Positions 47,301-58,719 of a stretch of DNA of 64,000 bases are shown piece by piece. The stretch is from Boswellia sacra (lineage: Eukaryota > Streptophyta > Magnoliopsida > Sapindales > Burseraceae): positions 1 to 64,000 of the forward strand of contig SNVD02013827.1 of NCBI GenBank assembly GCA_013180625.2. Direction: 5' to 3'. Below the pieces are notes generated by a model, which was given only the letters and a program-made list of their open reading frames with translations, was not told where the DNA came from and searched no databases. Position numbers and translations under genes: made by a program. Each line of letters begins with the position of its first letter. The stretch's first letter is position 1.

Positions 47301-49850
47301 ATGACAACTGTAGATTTTTAATCTAGCTCTCATGATTATGCCTTGTTTCTTCGTAAAATAGATCATGGCACTAAAGTTCTTTTGTTATATGTTGATGATA
47401 TGATCATTAGCATAGTTGACCTTGTTGGCATTCAAGAGCTTAAAGTCTTTCTCAAGAAGCAATTTGAGATGAAAGATCTTGGTGCTCTACGCTATTTTCT
47501 TGGCCTTGAAGTATCTTCTACCTCTGATGGCTATTACCTTAGTCAAGCCAAGTATGCTTCTGAGCTTCTTACTCAAGCTGGACTTACAGACAATAAGATT
47601 GCGGATACTCCTATTGAGCCCAATATAAAGCTTTGTGACACTCATGGAGAGCCTTTTAAAGATGCCATTCTATATCGACAACTAGTTAGGAGTCTAGTCT
47701 ACCTCATTGTTACTTGTCTAGATATATCATATGCAGTTCATATAGTAGGCTAATTTATGGCTTCCCCTCGATCATCCCATTATGCTGCCGTTCTTCAAAT
47801 CTTACGATATATCAAAGGCACACTATTTCATGTCCTTTATTACTTAGCACATTCATCCTTAGTATTTCATGCTTATTCAGATGCGGATTGGGCAGGGAAC
47901 CCTATTGATAGGCGTTCTACCACTGGCTATTCTTTCTTCTTGGGTGACTCTTTGATTTCTTAGAGAAACAAGAAACAAACAATTGTTTCTCATTCTAGCA
48001 TAGAAGCAGAATATCGTGCACTAGCTAATACTACTTCTGAACTATTGTGGTTACCTTGGTTACTTGCAGACTTGGAAGTGACATCGCAATCTCCAACCAA
48101 ACTTCATTGTGACAACCAAAGTGCTATTCAAATTGCTCACATTGATGTTTTTCATGAGCATACCAAACATATTGAGATAGATTGTCATTTTGTTCGTCAT
48201 CATCTTGATGAACACTTAAATATGTATGTTTCATAAGAGTTTAATCCATCATATTGCATTAATAGTGTCATTAAATTCTTCAACTTAAGCATATTTGCAG
48301 TCTTTGTATCTTTGGAATTAATTTTCTCATAATTTCTGTTTTGATATAGGTTCAGTAAAATGGGTATAACTTTTTATTTATAGATCAGAATGGTGAAATC
48401 TTAATGTTTTGAAAAGATGATTCAATTATCTACAAAATTATGTCTCAGAAGCATCAGCAAATTCGGGCTCTTAGTGGATAAAAAATGAGCTTGAAGTGAA
48501 CCCATCTGCAGATTCAGTCCAACTAACCATGCCTTAGTATTTTGACCGTATCTCCCAAAACACGTATCCAAATCATACAAATCAATATGTTCTAGAAAGC
48601 TGAGACAATTATCTACAACTTTCATGAAGACATGTGATAAAAATTTCGAATAATTCGGTGTCAAAATTGGTAGTCAAACTCGGTGCACCTAATGATCCCA
48701 ATTGTCAAAGATTTGTGCACCTAATATTTGACAATTGTTCCTTATAATTTGATAAGTTTGCCCGTGGATATATCTATAAATAAAGGTGTCTTGTGACCAT
48801 TAGGACATCTTGGCCTTGGTTGGAATATTTTGGCTTTGGCTAGGATCTTGTATTGTGTTTTGTGTGTTTAGGTTATTAATGAATTTTCTTTTTCTTGCAT
48901 TTTATTTTCTTAATTTCTTTTATAATTACTTTCTAATTTCTCTCTTACTAAGGTGAAAGGGTGAAACCCTTGATATGAGAGTAAGGATTCTATAACCTTT
49001 GATATGTACTTAATAACTATAATATTTTGTTATTAATATGATTTATATTTATTTTCTTAATCAATCTTGACACCACTCGTAAAGTGGAGGTCTTGATCCA
49101 TTGTCGACAATCCTTGGCACATCAAATGCTTGGATCCTTTCTAGACGTCGTATCGTTCTTCCTTACCGACACAAGTCTAGTTAGAAACCTTGATTTGTTG
49201 TAGACATATGGTGATTGACACATTGGATGCTTGAACCCATTTACAAGAAGTGGTATAAATATTGATAATAAAATTAATATAATTCATATAACTAAAATTG
49301 GTTAATTATCCTTATTTGAAATATTAAGGGCGGATCCCCTAACCTTAGTTTTCATTATTATTGTGTTAATTTCTCTTACTTTTGTATTTTTATTGTTCTT
49401 ATTTATTGTTTATGAACTTGTTCTTTAATTTACTATGGTTGGTTTTACCACCTATTTCAATGGAAGGTATACCTTCTTTTACCTTTTGTTTTATATTTGA
49501 ATGGTTAGTAATACCGTCTACCATCTTTACGTTTATTTGTTAATATTATCTCATCATCTCTTTGAATCATCCATATCATATTTGATTAGCTTATAATTTG
49601 TAGCGCTAAAATTCCTTTCCTCGTGGATCGATCCTGATCTTACCGGGTTTATTACTTCGACAATAATACTTGGGAGATAATCCTTTTTTTGGATGTGTCA
49701 CATCTACAGAAGAAACACTTGTAACTTTGTGCAATCAACACTCAGGATCAACCAACTGACATATTCACCAAGCCTTTATCTTAAGGACAATTTAATATCT
49801 TAATTTCCAAACTCAATTTGGCTTTCAAGACACCACATTGAGTTTGAGGG
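44341..49850 (+). pseudogene. copia gag-pol remnant
   Basis: Gag starts in NYIHWAQAMRSFL (about 44390) and is broken by stops and shifts. The CCHC knuckle CKYCKKTGHTIDKC lies near 45090-45130. The protease region has WFINSACSNHMTS near 45310-45345, with Asn where the catalytic Asp of DSGA is expected. GAG-pre-integrase HSHLGHVSLSRLK is at 45711-45760 and the integrase core with FVDDFSRFTW near 45950. Reverse transcriptase runs through VERYKARLVAKGFTQEYGID (to 47057) and YVDD at 47388-47399. RNase H has DADWAGNPIDRRSTTGYS near 47880-47935 and LHCDNQSAIQIA. The frame is split by the solo LTR, and its tail TQDQPTDIFTKPLS is at about 49740-49780. It carries many stops and is non-functional. Confidence 0.9.
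48206..49700. mobile_element. solo LTR (about 1.5 kb) nested in copia RNase H, TSD CATCT
   Basis: The 1495-bp block begins TGATGAACAC and ends GATGTGTCA (TG...CA). It is flanked by perfect CATCT repeats at 48201-48205 and 49701-49705. Deleting the block plus one CATCT rejoins the copia frame in phase. It has no coding content. The right-hand sequence CCTCGTGGATCGATCC...TTATTACTTCGACAATAATACTTGGGAGA resembles the U5 end of Tat/Athila-type gypsy LTRs; that family label is from memory of the style, not a search. Confidence 0.88.
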
Positions 49851-49854
49851 GGGA

Positions 49855-50071
49855 TGTCAACGTAACTATAGTTGAGGAACTCACATCCCTTGATTATAGC
49901 ACATCGATCGATCAATTGATTGATTATTATTGACTGTAATCATCTTTGTAATTATTCCTTGATTGTATCTTCCTATTTTGATTGTCTCTCACATGTATAT
50001 ATACCCCACTTGTACTCTTGATTTGGATATACAAAAGAATATAGTTCTTTCTCAATTCTCTTATGTTTTCA
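49855..50071 (+). repeat. copia 3' LTR
   Basis: 217-bp partner of 43051-43260, starting TGTCAACG after the polypurine tract GAGGGGGGA and followed by the TTAAG duplication. Confidence 0.9.
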
Positions 50072-51308
50072 TTAAGAAATGCGATGACATTAAGTCCAGT
50101 TAAGAAAGAGAGAAAGGGCAAAGCATGCAAAATACAGAAAGAAAGAAATGTCATAGCACTTGTAGACGTGATGTGCAAGGAGCAAGAGCCTTCCAATCCT
50201 ATATTTCCAAACCAATTCCTTTTGACAAAAGTTAAAAGGGAGTTTTCTTGCATTTCCAGACCAATCTTATCTTCACAGCTTTAACATCAGGCCCAACCCC
50301 ACTTTGTATAAATCACACCACAAATTTGACAAAGTAATGAGAAAAGGAGAGAGATTCCTCTGGTGCATTTACACGAATTAATATTATTTATAACATTAAT
50401 TTTGAGGTTAAAAAATATAGAGAAAACGACACCTTGAAAACAACAATAAAATTTTTAAATATCTCTAAAATTTCATGGATGACCAATTTGTTAGAGGAGG
50501 TGAAATTACTCTTTGGCGCAATTAAGGGAGGCTAGTTTGGGATATCACTTGCAAAAGTAATGTGAAAGAAGGAAAAGAAAGTATAAGAGATAAGGAAGAG
50601 TACTCTTCCATTCTCCTCTTTAAGAACATGTTTTTTTCTTTTTTAATAACTAAAGTTTGTGTGTTCCGTTGCTTTTCTACGTTGTGAAATCTTGTGCCTA
50701 ATATTATCAACAACTCTCAAGATCTTATGCTTCATTTTTTTTGTTCTTATTCTTAATCATGATGATCAATATAAAATCAACCGTTTGGAATAATTCTAAA
50801 CAAAAACCAAGTATGCGATAAGAAGGTAGGAGAAGACCAATTTATTGTATTTAAAAACAAATTAATCGGCATTTTATGAACTAATTAAAAGAAAATTTTA
50901 TCAATCTTAACTTATTATAGCGATTAAATTTAAATAAAAGGACTAATATGATCAACCATAAATAAAAATTGATCGGATGACGAGGACGAACACGGAGAAA
51001 GATATGAAAACAATAGAAAAAGAGTTGATGCATGAACGGTAATGTATTGACAAGCCGAGAGGTAGCTGTCTCTGACTCGTTTTACTCTAAAGTCTAACAT
51101 TAGGCCCTAGCCCACTGTGCACACCCTCCCCACCACCGAAGGTTATTTTTGGTATTTCCTTAAAACTCCATCGTATTTTCTTTAATGCATAACATCGTAC
51201 TATTTTACTGTGTACAACCAAACTTGGAAGATAATACACTCAATAACCAAACGCTCTATCGTTTGGCGAAAGAATCAGCTTTGCTACTCTGTATCATCTC
51301 AATAGCAG
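50072..51308. other. intergenic and upstream region of the TNL pseudogene
   Basis: I see no gene. It contains a second copy of the AATTAAGGGAGGCTAGTTTGGG phrase (about 50519). The last 200 bp would be the promoter and leader of the TIR-NBS-LRR locus. Confidence 0.4.
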
Positions 51309-53130
51309 TTGATGGCTTTGGCTTGTTCATCTTCTCCTTCTAGTCCTCCTCCAGTGAAGTATGATGTTTTTCTTAGTTTCAGAGCTGAGGACACTCGAAA
51401 TGGTTTTACCAACTACCTCAAATATTTCTTAAGTCATGCTGGGATCAATACTTTCATGCATGACCAACTTGTTACAGGAGAAGAAATTACATCGTCTCTT
51501 CTGACAGAATTAAGGAGTCACAGATTTCAGTTATCGTTTTCTCAGAAAATTATGCAGACTCTAGATGGTGTCTACAAGAGCTTGAAAAGATCAGTGAATG
51601 GAGGAGAACATGTGGACACTGTAATACCAGTTTTCTATATAGTAGATCCGACACATGCAAGGAATCAGAGTAGGAGCTTTGAGTCAATTAAAAAGTTTGA
51701 GGATAAAGAAAGTCCAGATAGGCTTAGGAGATGGAAGGATGCTTTGAAGGAAGCAGCTAATCTATCAGGCTATACTTATACTATGAAGCAAGGCAAGTAT
51801 TAATTCCTGTAGACCTTTTCCACTCTTTCAAAACACTTTACTCATTGAATAGCATATATAAATTTTGTTAACGTTTCTAGAAGGCAATATTGAATACCTA
51901 AAAATAATTAATATATTGTTAAGGACATGCATGCCATTAAACCATTTTAATAAGAACATATACTTGGAAATCATTCTTGACTTCAATACCTAGTTAGTTC
52001 ATATCAAAACTTCTCATTTTTTCGATTATTTATAATCAACAACATTTATTTCTTAGATAATTGTTAGTAAAACTTTTCTTAGAATCAGCTATTGGAATAG
52101 AAATATATATATATATATTTTTTCACATCTTTCTTATTTATACATAAACTCATTATTGTTGTTTGCGTTTCATTTTTGTTAGGTCTGAAGCTAGACTTAT
52201 GCACGGGATTCTCAAATAAATTTTGAAGAGATTGAGCATGTTTATGCCTCCATTTGATTGCAACAGGAATTTGGTAGGAATAGAAAAAAGTATCATGGAA
52301 ATTGAGAAGTTGTTAAACTTTGGATCAGAAAATGTTTTGTCTATAGAAATTTGGGGAATTGGTGGTATAGGGAAAACAACTGTTGTCCATGTTGTATTCG
52401 ATAGAATATCATGTTAATTTCAATGATTTTACTTTGCTGAAAATGTTAGAGAAAGATCTGAGAATGCTAATGAACTATTTCACTAGTGAAAAGAACTTCT
52501 TTCTACTCCGTTAGGGGATGAAAATCCTAATATAAGATTTTCTTGCACCAGAAGAAGACTTAGTCTAATGAAGATTCTCATTGTTTTTGATGATGTTTCA
52601 TGTTTAGAACAAATAAAAAGATTGATAGAAGACACTAAATGCTTGGGTTTAGAAGTCGAATTATCATAACGACAAGAGATAAACAAGTATTTAACAATTT
52701 TGACGTGGATAAGATATATGAGGCTAGTGAACTATCTTATCCACAAAGTCTTTAGCTTTTTAGCCAATGTGCCTTCAAATCAAACTTTATCAAAGAAGAA
52801 TTTAAGGGGTTGTTAGACAAGGTAGTAAGCTATACTAAAGGTCTTCCATTAGCTCTTAAAGTGTTAGGTTCCTTTCTACTTTACAAAACAAAAGAAGAGT
52901 GGACTAGTGCAGTATTTCATTTGCTGAGGTTGAGACCTTTTCTCTCAACTAGGGTCGCCGGAGTTACTGTTTACTCCGCTCGTTTGGCGAATCAGCCTTT
53001 GAGATTTACATATGTTGTAGATCAGAATATCCTGAGGAAACTTTCCTTCTTGACCCTCTTCAGATTCCGACCGGAAAGCGATCAAAACCGTCGAAAACAG
53101 TGTTCAGATTTACTATTCATCCGCTGCCAA

Positions 53131-53600
53131 CCGGCGAGTGAAATGACACCTCCATCACCATCGTGTTGGCCTTGGCTCGATCTACAACTTTCCCTTCTTC
53201 ACCATCATCGGATTCAACCCGTAACACCTCCGTACACGGCCACAAAGTTTTTGGGAATATCACTATTCACTATCGCCGCTCACCGGAAACCGGCGAGTGG
53301 GATCTCACCTCCGCTGCCATCTTATAGATCCGGTAACGATCTACATCTTTTCCTTCTTCACTGTCGCCTGTTTCAGCCGTTAACATTCTCATCCATAGCA
53401 AAAAACATTCGGAATATACTATTCACCGCCATCACTTTCCGGCAAATGGCGAGTGGCATCTCACCTCCACCACCACCTTGTAGATCGAGCAATGCTGACC
53501 AACTTTCCCTTCTTGGGCGTCACCCGTTTCTAACCGCAAGTCCCTCAAATCACCATATCTTCATTCGGGTGACACTATTCAACTCCGGTTTTACTGTTCA
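53131..53600 (+). repeat. three tandem repeats of about 157 bp in the LINE leader
   Basis: GGCGAGTG marks each unit at 53133, 53292 and 53448 (spacings 159 and 156). Each unit continues with ...CTCACCTCC...CTTCCCTTCTT. A frame stays open across all three units (to the stop at 53631), giving degenerate protein repeats starting ASEMTPPSPS, ASGISPPLPS and ASGISPPPPP. Monomer-like arrays are known in L1 5'UTRs. Confidence 0.75.
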
Positions 53601-53819
53601 TCCGGCCGTTATCACTGTTCATCAACCCTGACCAGATTGTTCCCCAGGCTATTTCACACAATTTTGCCTTTTGGTCGAGCTACAGATTCCTTGTGGATTA
53701 TCGTTTATAAAGAGATGTCTACGACTTTGGAAGCCGAGCCGCTTCGGTGACTGGTTTGCCTTCGTTCTCCCATCTCTTTTTTTATGATTTTGCATTGTAT
53801 TTGATTTGTAATTCACTTG

Positions 53820-54956
53820 ATGGATCCATCCAAGACAACTACTGGCTCTTGGGCTGATAAAATCAAGATTACTGATTCGAGTACTCGATGCAAATTGAGT
53901 CCGGTTACTCCTAAGAAACCGGGTACAATCCTTGAGATTCCAGATGAGATTGTCGACGAGAATTTAGCCGAATGGCGTAGATGTCTTGTTGGCTTCTTTC
54001 CGGGATATGTGATGCCCTTCCATGCTGCACGTTCGATGGCGATGCGTGCATGGAAATCTAGTGGTCTTGAGGACGTCCGTTCCACGGATAAGGGATTTCT
54101 CATCTTCCGTTTTAGAACTGAGGATGAGGTACATGCAATCATTGCTCGAGGTCCTTGGATGTTTGGAGGTAAATTCATTTACCTGCAGCAATGGCATCCG
54201 CATCTGGATTTCAATCTTACAGCATTCTGGACACTACCAGTTTGGATCCGTTTGTATGGCCTACCATTTCCTTTGTGGACAGCCAAAGGCCTTAGCATTA
54301 TCTCCAGCATGGTTGGAGAACCTCAATCTTGTGATAAGGCGACTTCTGATCTATCTAGATTAGAATATACAAGGGTTTGTGTTTTTATTGATGCAAGACG
54401 CCCTCGAGTTAAGAACTGTGAGTTCAGGTGCAAACTCTCTCCAGAGCCCATCAAAATTCAAGTTGAATATGAGTGGACTCCAAAACATTGTCCCAAATGT
54501 TGCCAGTTTGGTCATCGTTGTCCAGAACCGGTAAAGACTTCAAGTCCAGATAAGAATGAGGCTAGCACCTCTGATAGTACCCCTTTGAGAAAAGAAAAGG
54601 ATGTGACCAAGGTCACTGATTGCACTAAAATAGTTGCTATCCCAGAAGTTTCTACAGTGCAAGTTGAGCCTCCGAAGGCTACTACACTTCCGAGTGCAGA
54701 GTCAGTTTCAAATTCTGATTCTCTATCTCATTTTGCGACCGACGAGGGTAGACTTTTGGGCACTATCAAATGTTCTACAAATCGTGAGACATCTATTTCC
54801 TCAGGGCGGATACCTACTGAGTCTTCTCCCACTCGTTTTGAGCCTTTGATTGGGCTCAGTGAGGATGATCAACCTGATAGGATTGACCATACCCATTCGG
54901 ACACCCCAGCTACCCCGGTAAAGAAGGGTAAGAAGAAGAAAAACAAGAAGGGTTAA
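53820..54956 (+). CDS. LINE ORF1 protein, DUF4283 plus CCHC zinc knuckle
   Basis: This uninterrupted frame of about 378 residues encodes the nucleic-acid-binding ORF1-type protein of plant L1 elements, which coats the element RNA. The N-terminal half has the DUF4283 pattern: WRRCLVGFFPGY, KGFLIFRFRTEDEV, IIARGPWMFGGKFIYLQQWHP and LPVWIRLYGLPFPLWT. It is followed by YEWTPKHCPKCCQFGHRC, a CCHC knuckle. The C-terminal third is Ser/Thr-rich and ends in a lysine-rich KKGKKKKNKKG. The preceding TTG at 53817 is not needed as a start. Its intactness inside a dead host gene suggests a fairly young insertion. Confidence 0.88.
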   Translation: MDPSKTTTGSWADKIKITDSSTRCKLSPVTPKKPGTILEIPDEIVDENLAEWRRCLVGFFPGYVMPFHAARSMAMRAWKSSGLEDVRSTDKGFLIFRFRTEDEVHAIIARGPWMFGGKFIYLQQWHPHLDFNLTAFWTLPVWIRLYGLPFPLWTAKGLSIISSMVGEPQSCDKATSDLSRLEYTRVCVFIDARRPRVKNCEFRCKLSPEPIKIQVEYEWTPKHCPKCCQFGHRCPEPVKTSSPDKNEASTSDSTPLRKEKDVTKVTDCTKIVAIPEVSTVQVEPPKATTLPSAESVSNSDSLSHFATDEGRLLGTIKCSTNRETSISSGRIPTESSPTRFEPLIGLSEDDQPDRIDHTHSDTPATPVKKGKKKKNKKG

Positions 54957-57900
54957 AGCTCTTGTATTTTTATGTTTTAGACCGTTTGTGATCATTTCTC
55001 TTTTATGTTGTTAAGGTCGTTTGTGGCTTTTTTACTTTGTTTAGGCCGCTTGTGGTCTTCTTTTTCTATCTTTTTATTGGATTGTATGTTTGGACTTTAC
55101 GTCCTTTTGTAATTCTTGGGGTATGCCCCTTGGATTTTTGTACATTATAACTTTTTTGGATTTATATTACTAAGTAACTTTTCCAAAAAAAAAAAAAAGC
55201 TAGAAAAAACTCCTCCTTCAAGTATCCAAAAGGTGCTTAAAGTAAGTTATGATACACTAGATGCATATGAGAAGAATATCTTTTTAGATATTGCATGTTT
55301 CTTCACATTAGAGGATAAATGTTCTGTAATAAAACTCTTGGATGCTAGTGGCTTCTTTCCAGAAATTGGAATTCGTAATCTTAAAGATAAGGGTCTCATA
55401 ACTATCTCATACAATTATAAGATAACTATGCATGATTTGCTTCGAAAAATGGGAAGGGAAATTGTCCAGGAAGAATCTAATGAGTGATCCTGGCAAGCAT
55501 AGTCGGCTGTGGCATCATAAAGATGTTTATGATGTATTGAAAAAAATATGGCGAGGGCAAATACATCGAGCTTTGGCTTTCATTTTATGTTTATTCATTG
55601 TTTCCTTTGAAATATCGCCATTTTTCTTTGAAAAATTAGTGTTAAAAGATCCTTTCCACACACACACACACACACATATTTATGTATAATTCTAGTTATT
55701 GATGCTAGCTAAACTTACCTTTTCATCTTAATTGTCAGGGAACTAAAACAGTTGAATGCATATCCTTGGTTATTTCTAAAATAGAAAAGATTCACCTGAA
55801 TCCTCTTGCTTTCTCAACTATGAATAAATTGAGATTCTTGAAAGTATATAACTTAGAATATGGAGAGAGACAATAAGGTGCATGGTTTTCAAGATGTTGA
55901 TTTTAATTTCCCTAAGTTAAGATATCTCTACTGGCGTGGATATATGTCAAAATCATTGCATATCGAAGTTTGATCCAAGGAAGCTTGTCACACTAGACAT
56001 GCGTTGCAGCAATGTTAAACAACCATGGACTTTAAACACAGGTATATCTTGGCGTTTTTATGTTGATCTTTTTTTGACTTTTGTAAACTGTTGATATGTT
56101 ATTCTAATATATATTAATCTTTCACTTTTTCATTACAGAATCTTGTTGACTTAAAGTTGATAGACCTCAGTGGATGTTATCAACTCTGCGAAATCCCAGA
56201 TCTCTTATAGGCCCAAAATCTTGAGAGTTTAATATTATCTGGCTGTGCAAGTTTGTTGGAGATTCATCCATCTATTCAATGTCCCTATAAGCTTGCGATC
56301 CTAAACGTTGAAAACTGCAGAAGTCTTATTAATCTTCCAACCGGCATTGGATCAAGATCGCTTACAGAAGTTACTCTAGCTGGTTGTTCAAACATTAAAG
56401 TGGTTCCCAATATGTCACACAAGGTGAAAAGTTTAACTTTATCTGAAACTTCGATAATAGAATTACCCTCATCCCTTTTGCATCTAACTAATCTAGTATT
56501 GTTGAGTCTTTAAGAGTGTTTAAGTATCGAGTCTCCCAAATGGTTTTGGTAACCTTAAATATCTTGAAATCCTTGATATTCGTGGTTGCTCAAAACTTAA
56601 GATTATTCCAGAGGTTCCATGTAACATTAAGAAGTTTGAGTTAAATGGAATTGCAATAAAAGAATTGCCCTCATCAATTGAGGTTTTATCTCCTTTGAGA
56701 GATCTTAACCTTGAGAACTGTTCGAGGCTTGAGAGTCTTCCAAAGGGCTTCTATAAGCTAATATCTCTTGACGTGCTTTCTCTCTGGGGCTGCTCAAGTC
56801 TAAAGGTCGTTCCAGATATTCCATGTAACATTGTGGAGTTATATTTTAAGTAAAGCTGTGATAAAAGAATTGCCCTCATCAATGGAGTATCTATCTAATC
56901 TCTAAGTTCTAGAAATCAAAAATTGTTCAAGGCTTGAGAGTCTCCCAGAGCGCTTTGGTAAGCTGAAATCTCTTGGATGGCTTTCTGTCTCTGGTTGTTG
57001 GAAACTTGACAGATGGCCTGAAGACTTAGGAAGTATAGGAACTTTGATGAGGCTTAATGTTAGTGGATTTGTCAAAAGAAAATTATAGTTACCTGCCGAA
57101 TCTTCTCAGGGACATAAGGATCCAGAGATGGTAGCTATGTTGCCTAATATTCGGGGTTTGCCATCATTAGGAGAATTAAATCTAAGTTACCATTATATCA
57201 GTGAGTTACCTGACAGTCTTGACCGATTGTCATCACTACATTCGTTAATTGTAGCCAGAAACAACTTTGTGAGCTTCCCAATGAGCATTATAAACCTTTC
57301 TGAATTAGCATGTCTGAACTTAAGCTATTGTGGTAGGCTTCAATCCTTACCAAGGATTTCGGACGTAGAAGATCTTGCTGCAAAGGTTTGTACATCGCTG
57401 CAAGCATTATCAAATTTTCCAGATAGGAGATCTTATTTTACAAATTATAACTTCGTAAGTTGTCCTTGATTGGGCAGTGTATTCAAAGACATTGTTGAAG
57501 ATGCCGTTCATGAAGTATACAGCGTCTCAGTTGGCACATAGTATAGGGAATATTTTCCACGATTTCCTATATGTTACCCTGGTAGCGAAATTCTGGAGTT
57601 GTGTAACTTTAGAAGTACTGGATCTTCTATAAAGCTACCATAGGGATCATTCTGCATTAAATTCATCGCTTGTGTCATTTTAGCATTCCGGGATTATCGT
57701 TATGACAGAAAAAGTTTGGTTGTTTACTGGAACTTTCAATTAAAATTTGAAGATGGTTCGTATAAGAAGCATGAAACTCATGGAAGTCACAGTTTTGAGT
57801 GTTGGGGGAATGTGATGGACCTGACTTTATTGAGTCAGATCAAATAATCTTGCAAGATGTTTATCCTAATTCATACCCTGACATTAATTGGCCCAAGATT

Positions 57901-58135
57901 AATTACCATAATTGGCCCAAGATCAATTGTAATGGGGCCAAGATCAATTTTTGGCTTAACGAAGAAGCAGAAAAGTACTGCGAGGTGAAAGAATGTGGGA
58001 TTTGTATTAAGGAATTAAATGAAGAGGAAGAGCAAGATTCTATCACTAATTCCGATGATAAGGAAAATGAGGAGGAAGAGGAAGAGTCCATCACTGATTC
58101 TGATGACGAGGAAGAGGAAGATTAAGAGGAACCAC

Positions 58136-58719
58136 ACTATAAGAGATTGAAAAATTCAAATCTCTTTGAAGGGGAGTCCAGCTCAAGGTAATAAGATGCT
58201 GCTTTTCAAATTTTTAAGTCCGATAAAGGAGGAAATCAGTTTTGTTCTTGTGTTTGCTTTATTTCTTCAGGGACCTCCTCTGCCTAATGTTTTATTTGTT
58301 TTGTTTTGTTCTTAGTTCACTAGAACCTTGTGGCGCTTCCACCGCATGTGATGGAAAATCCCGTAACGTTCTTTGGGATGTGAATAAACTCGTTCAACAT
58401 TTCACTAGATTGACAATTAGTGTTACTTTGAAAATTAACCAAACTGTTGGTGACGAACCACAAACCAAAAGGCTTAAAGGTGTGAAGTGTAAGAGGGAGT
58501 GCTAGCGAAAAAAGTCCCCTAAGATTTTCAGACTTTAGCATTTGTGACAATCAAGAAGCTATTGCCTCCAGTTTGTCTAATAATGGTGATGATGAAGCAG
58601 GTACGTGGCTTTTTTTCTTTCATGTGCATAGAATGGAACTGTGAAAGGCATTTCTTTTGTGTATTCATTGTCAAATGATGCTTAGCTGGCTTTTCTGTGA
58701 TGGAACAGAGTACTTGTGT
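58136..58719. other. TNL 3' end region
   Basis: Sequence similar in style to TNL C-terminal tails continues (a frame to 58505 with KINQTVGDEPQTKRLKG). Stops separate it from the upstream part. It is probably the last exon remnant and 3'UTR of the pseudogene. Confidence 0.4.

Larger units (their letters stand above)
43051..50071 (+). mobile_element. Ty1/copia retrotransposon, old and nested, TSD TTAAG
   Basis: LTRs at 43051-43260 and 49855-50071 (TGTYAACG...ATGTTTTCA) are flanked by perfect 5-bp repeats TTAAG (43046-43050 and 50072-50076). The primer-binding site TGGTATTGGAGCC follows the 5' LTR, and the polypurine tract GAGGGGGGA precedes the 3' LTR. Gag, protease, integrase, reverse transcriptase and RNase H remnants lie in copia order. 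The LTRs are visibly diverged in length and sequence. The leader is about 1 kb, far longer than usual for copia, and looks enlarged by other insertions. A 1.5-kb solo LTR sits in the RNase H end. Confidence 0.95.
52915..55198 (+). mobile_element. non-autonomous L1-type LINE (ORF1 only) in the TNL NB-ARC
   Basis: The insertion follows the TNL codons for EEWTSAV and precedes KLEKTPPSS. It contains a repeat-bearing leader, an intact ORF1 and a 3'UTR with repeated (A)GGYCGYTTGTGGTC motifs. It ends in a 14-base poly(A) at 55185-55198, as expected for target-primed reverse transcription. There is no endonuclease/reverse transcriptase ORF2. I see no clear target-site duplication; the poly(A) merges with A-rich target sequence. 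Confidence 0.85.
51309..58135 (+). pseudogene. TIR-NBS-LRR disease-resistance gene, degenerate
   Basis: TNL proteins are intracellular immune receptors. The TIR exon (from ATG 51312) begins KYDVFLSFRAEDTRNGFT and ends ALKEAANLSGY. Its centre is read in a wrong frame between about 51516 and 51603 because of two opposite 1-base changes. NB-ARC: NLVGIEKSIMEIEKLLN, P-loop GIGGIGKTT (about 52350-52380), kinase-2 KILIVFDDVSC (about 52568), GLPLALKVLGSFLL (about 52840-52875). It is then split by a LINE and resumes LEKTPPSSIQKVLKVSYDTLD ... IFLDIACFF ... MHDLLRKMGREIV (55203-55470). LRR remnants run 56150-57470, followed by a post-LRR C-JID-like block (YPGSEILELCNF, 57570-57830) and an acidic Glu/Asp tail to about 58125. 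Many stops (for example after HGILK near 52220, and in the LRRs) and frameshifts show it is dead. Confidence 0.93.

Noticed and set aside
53813..54178. Minus-strand 121-codon frame
   Set aside because: Antisense shadow of the LINE ORF1; no independent features.
57903..58094. Ser-rich minus-strand frame
   Set aside because: Shadow of the Glu/Asp-rich TNL tail.
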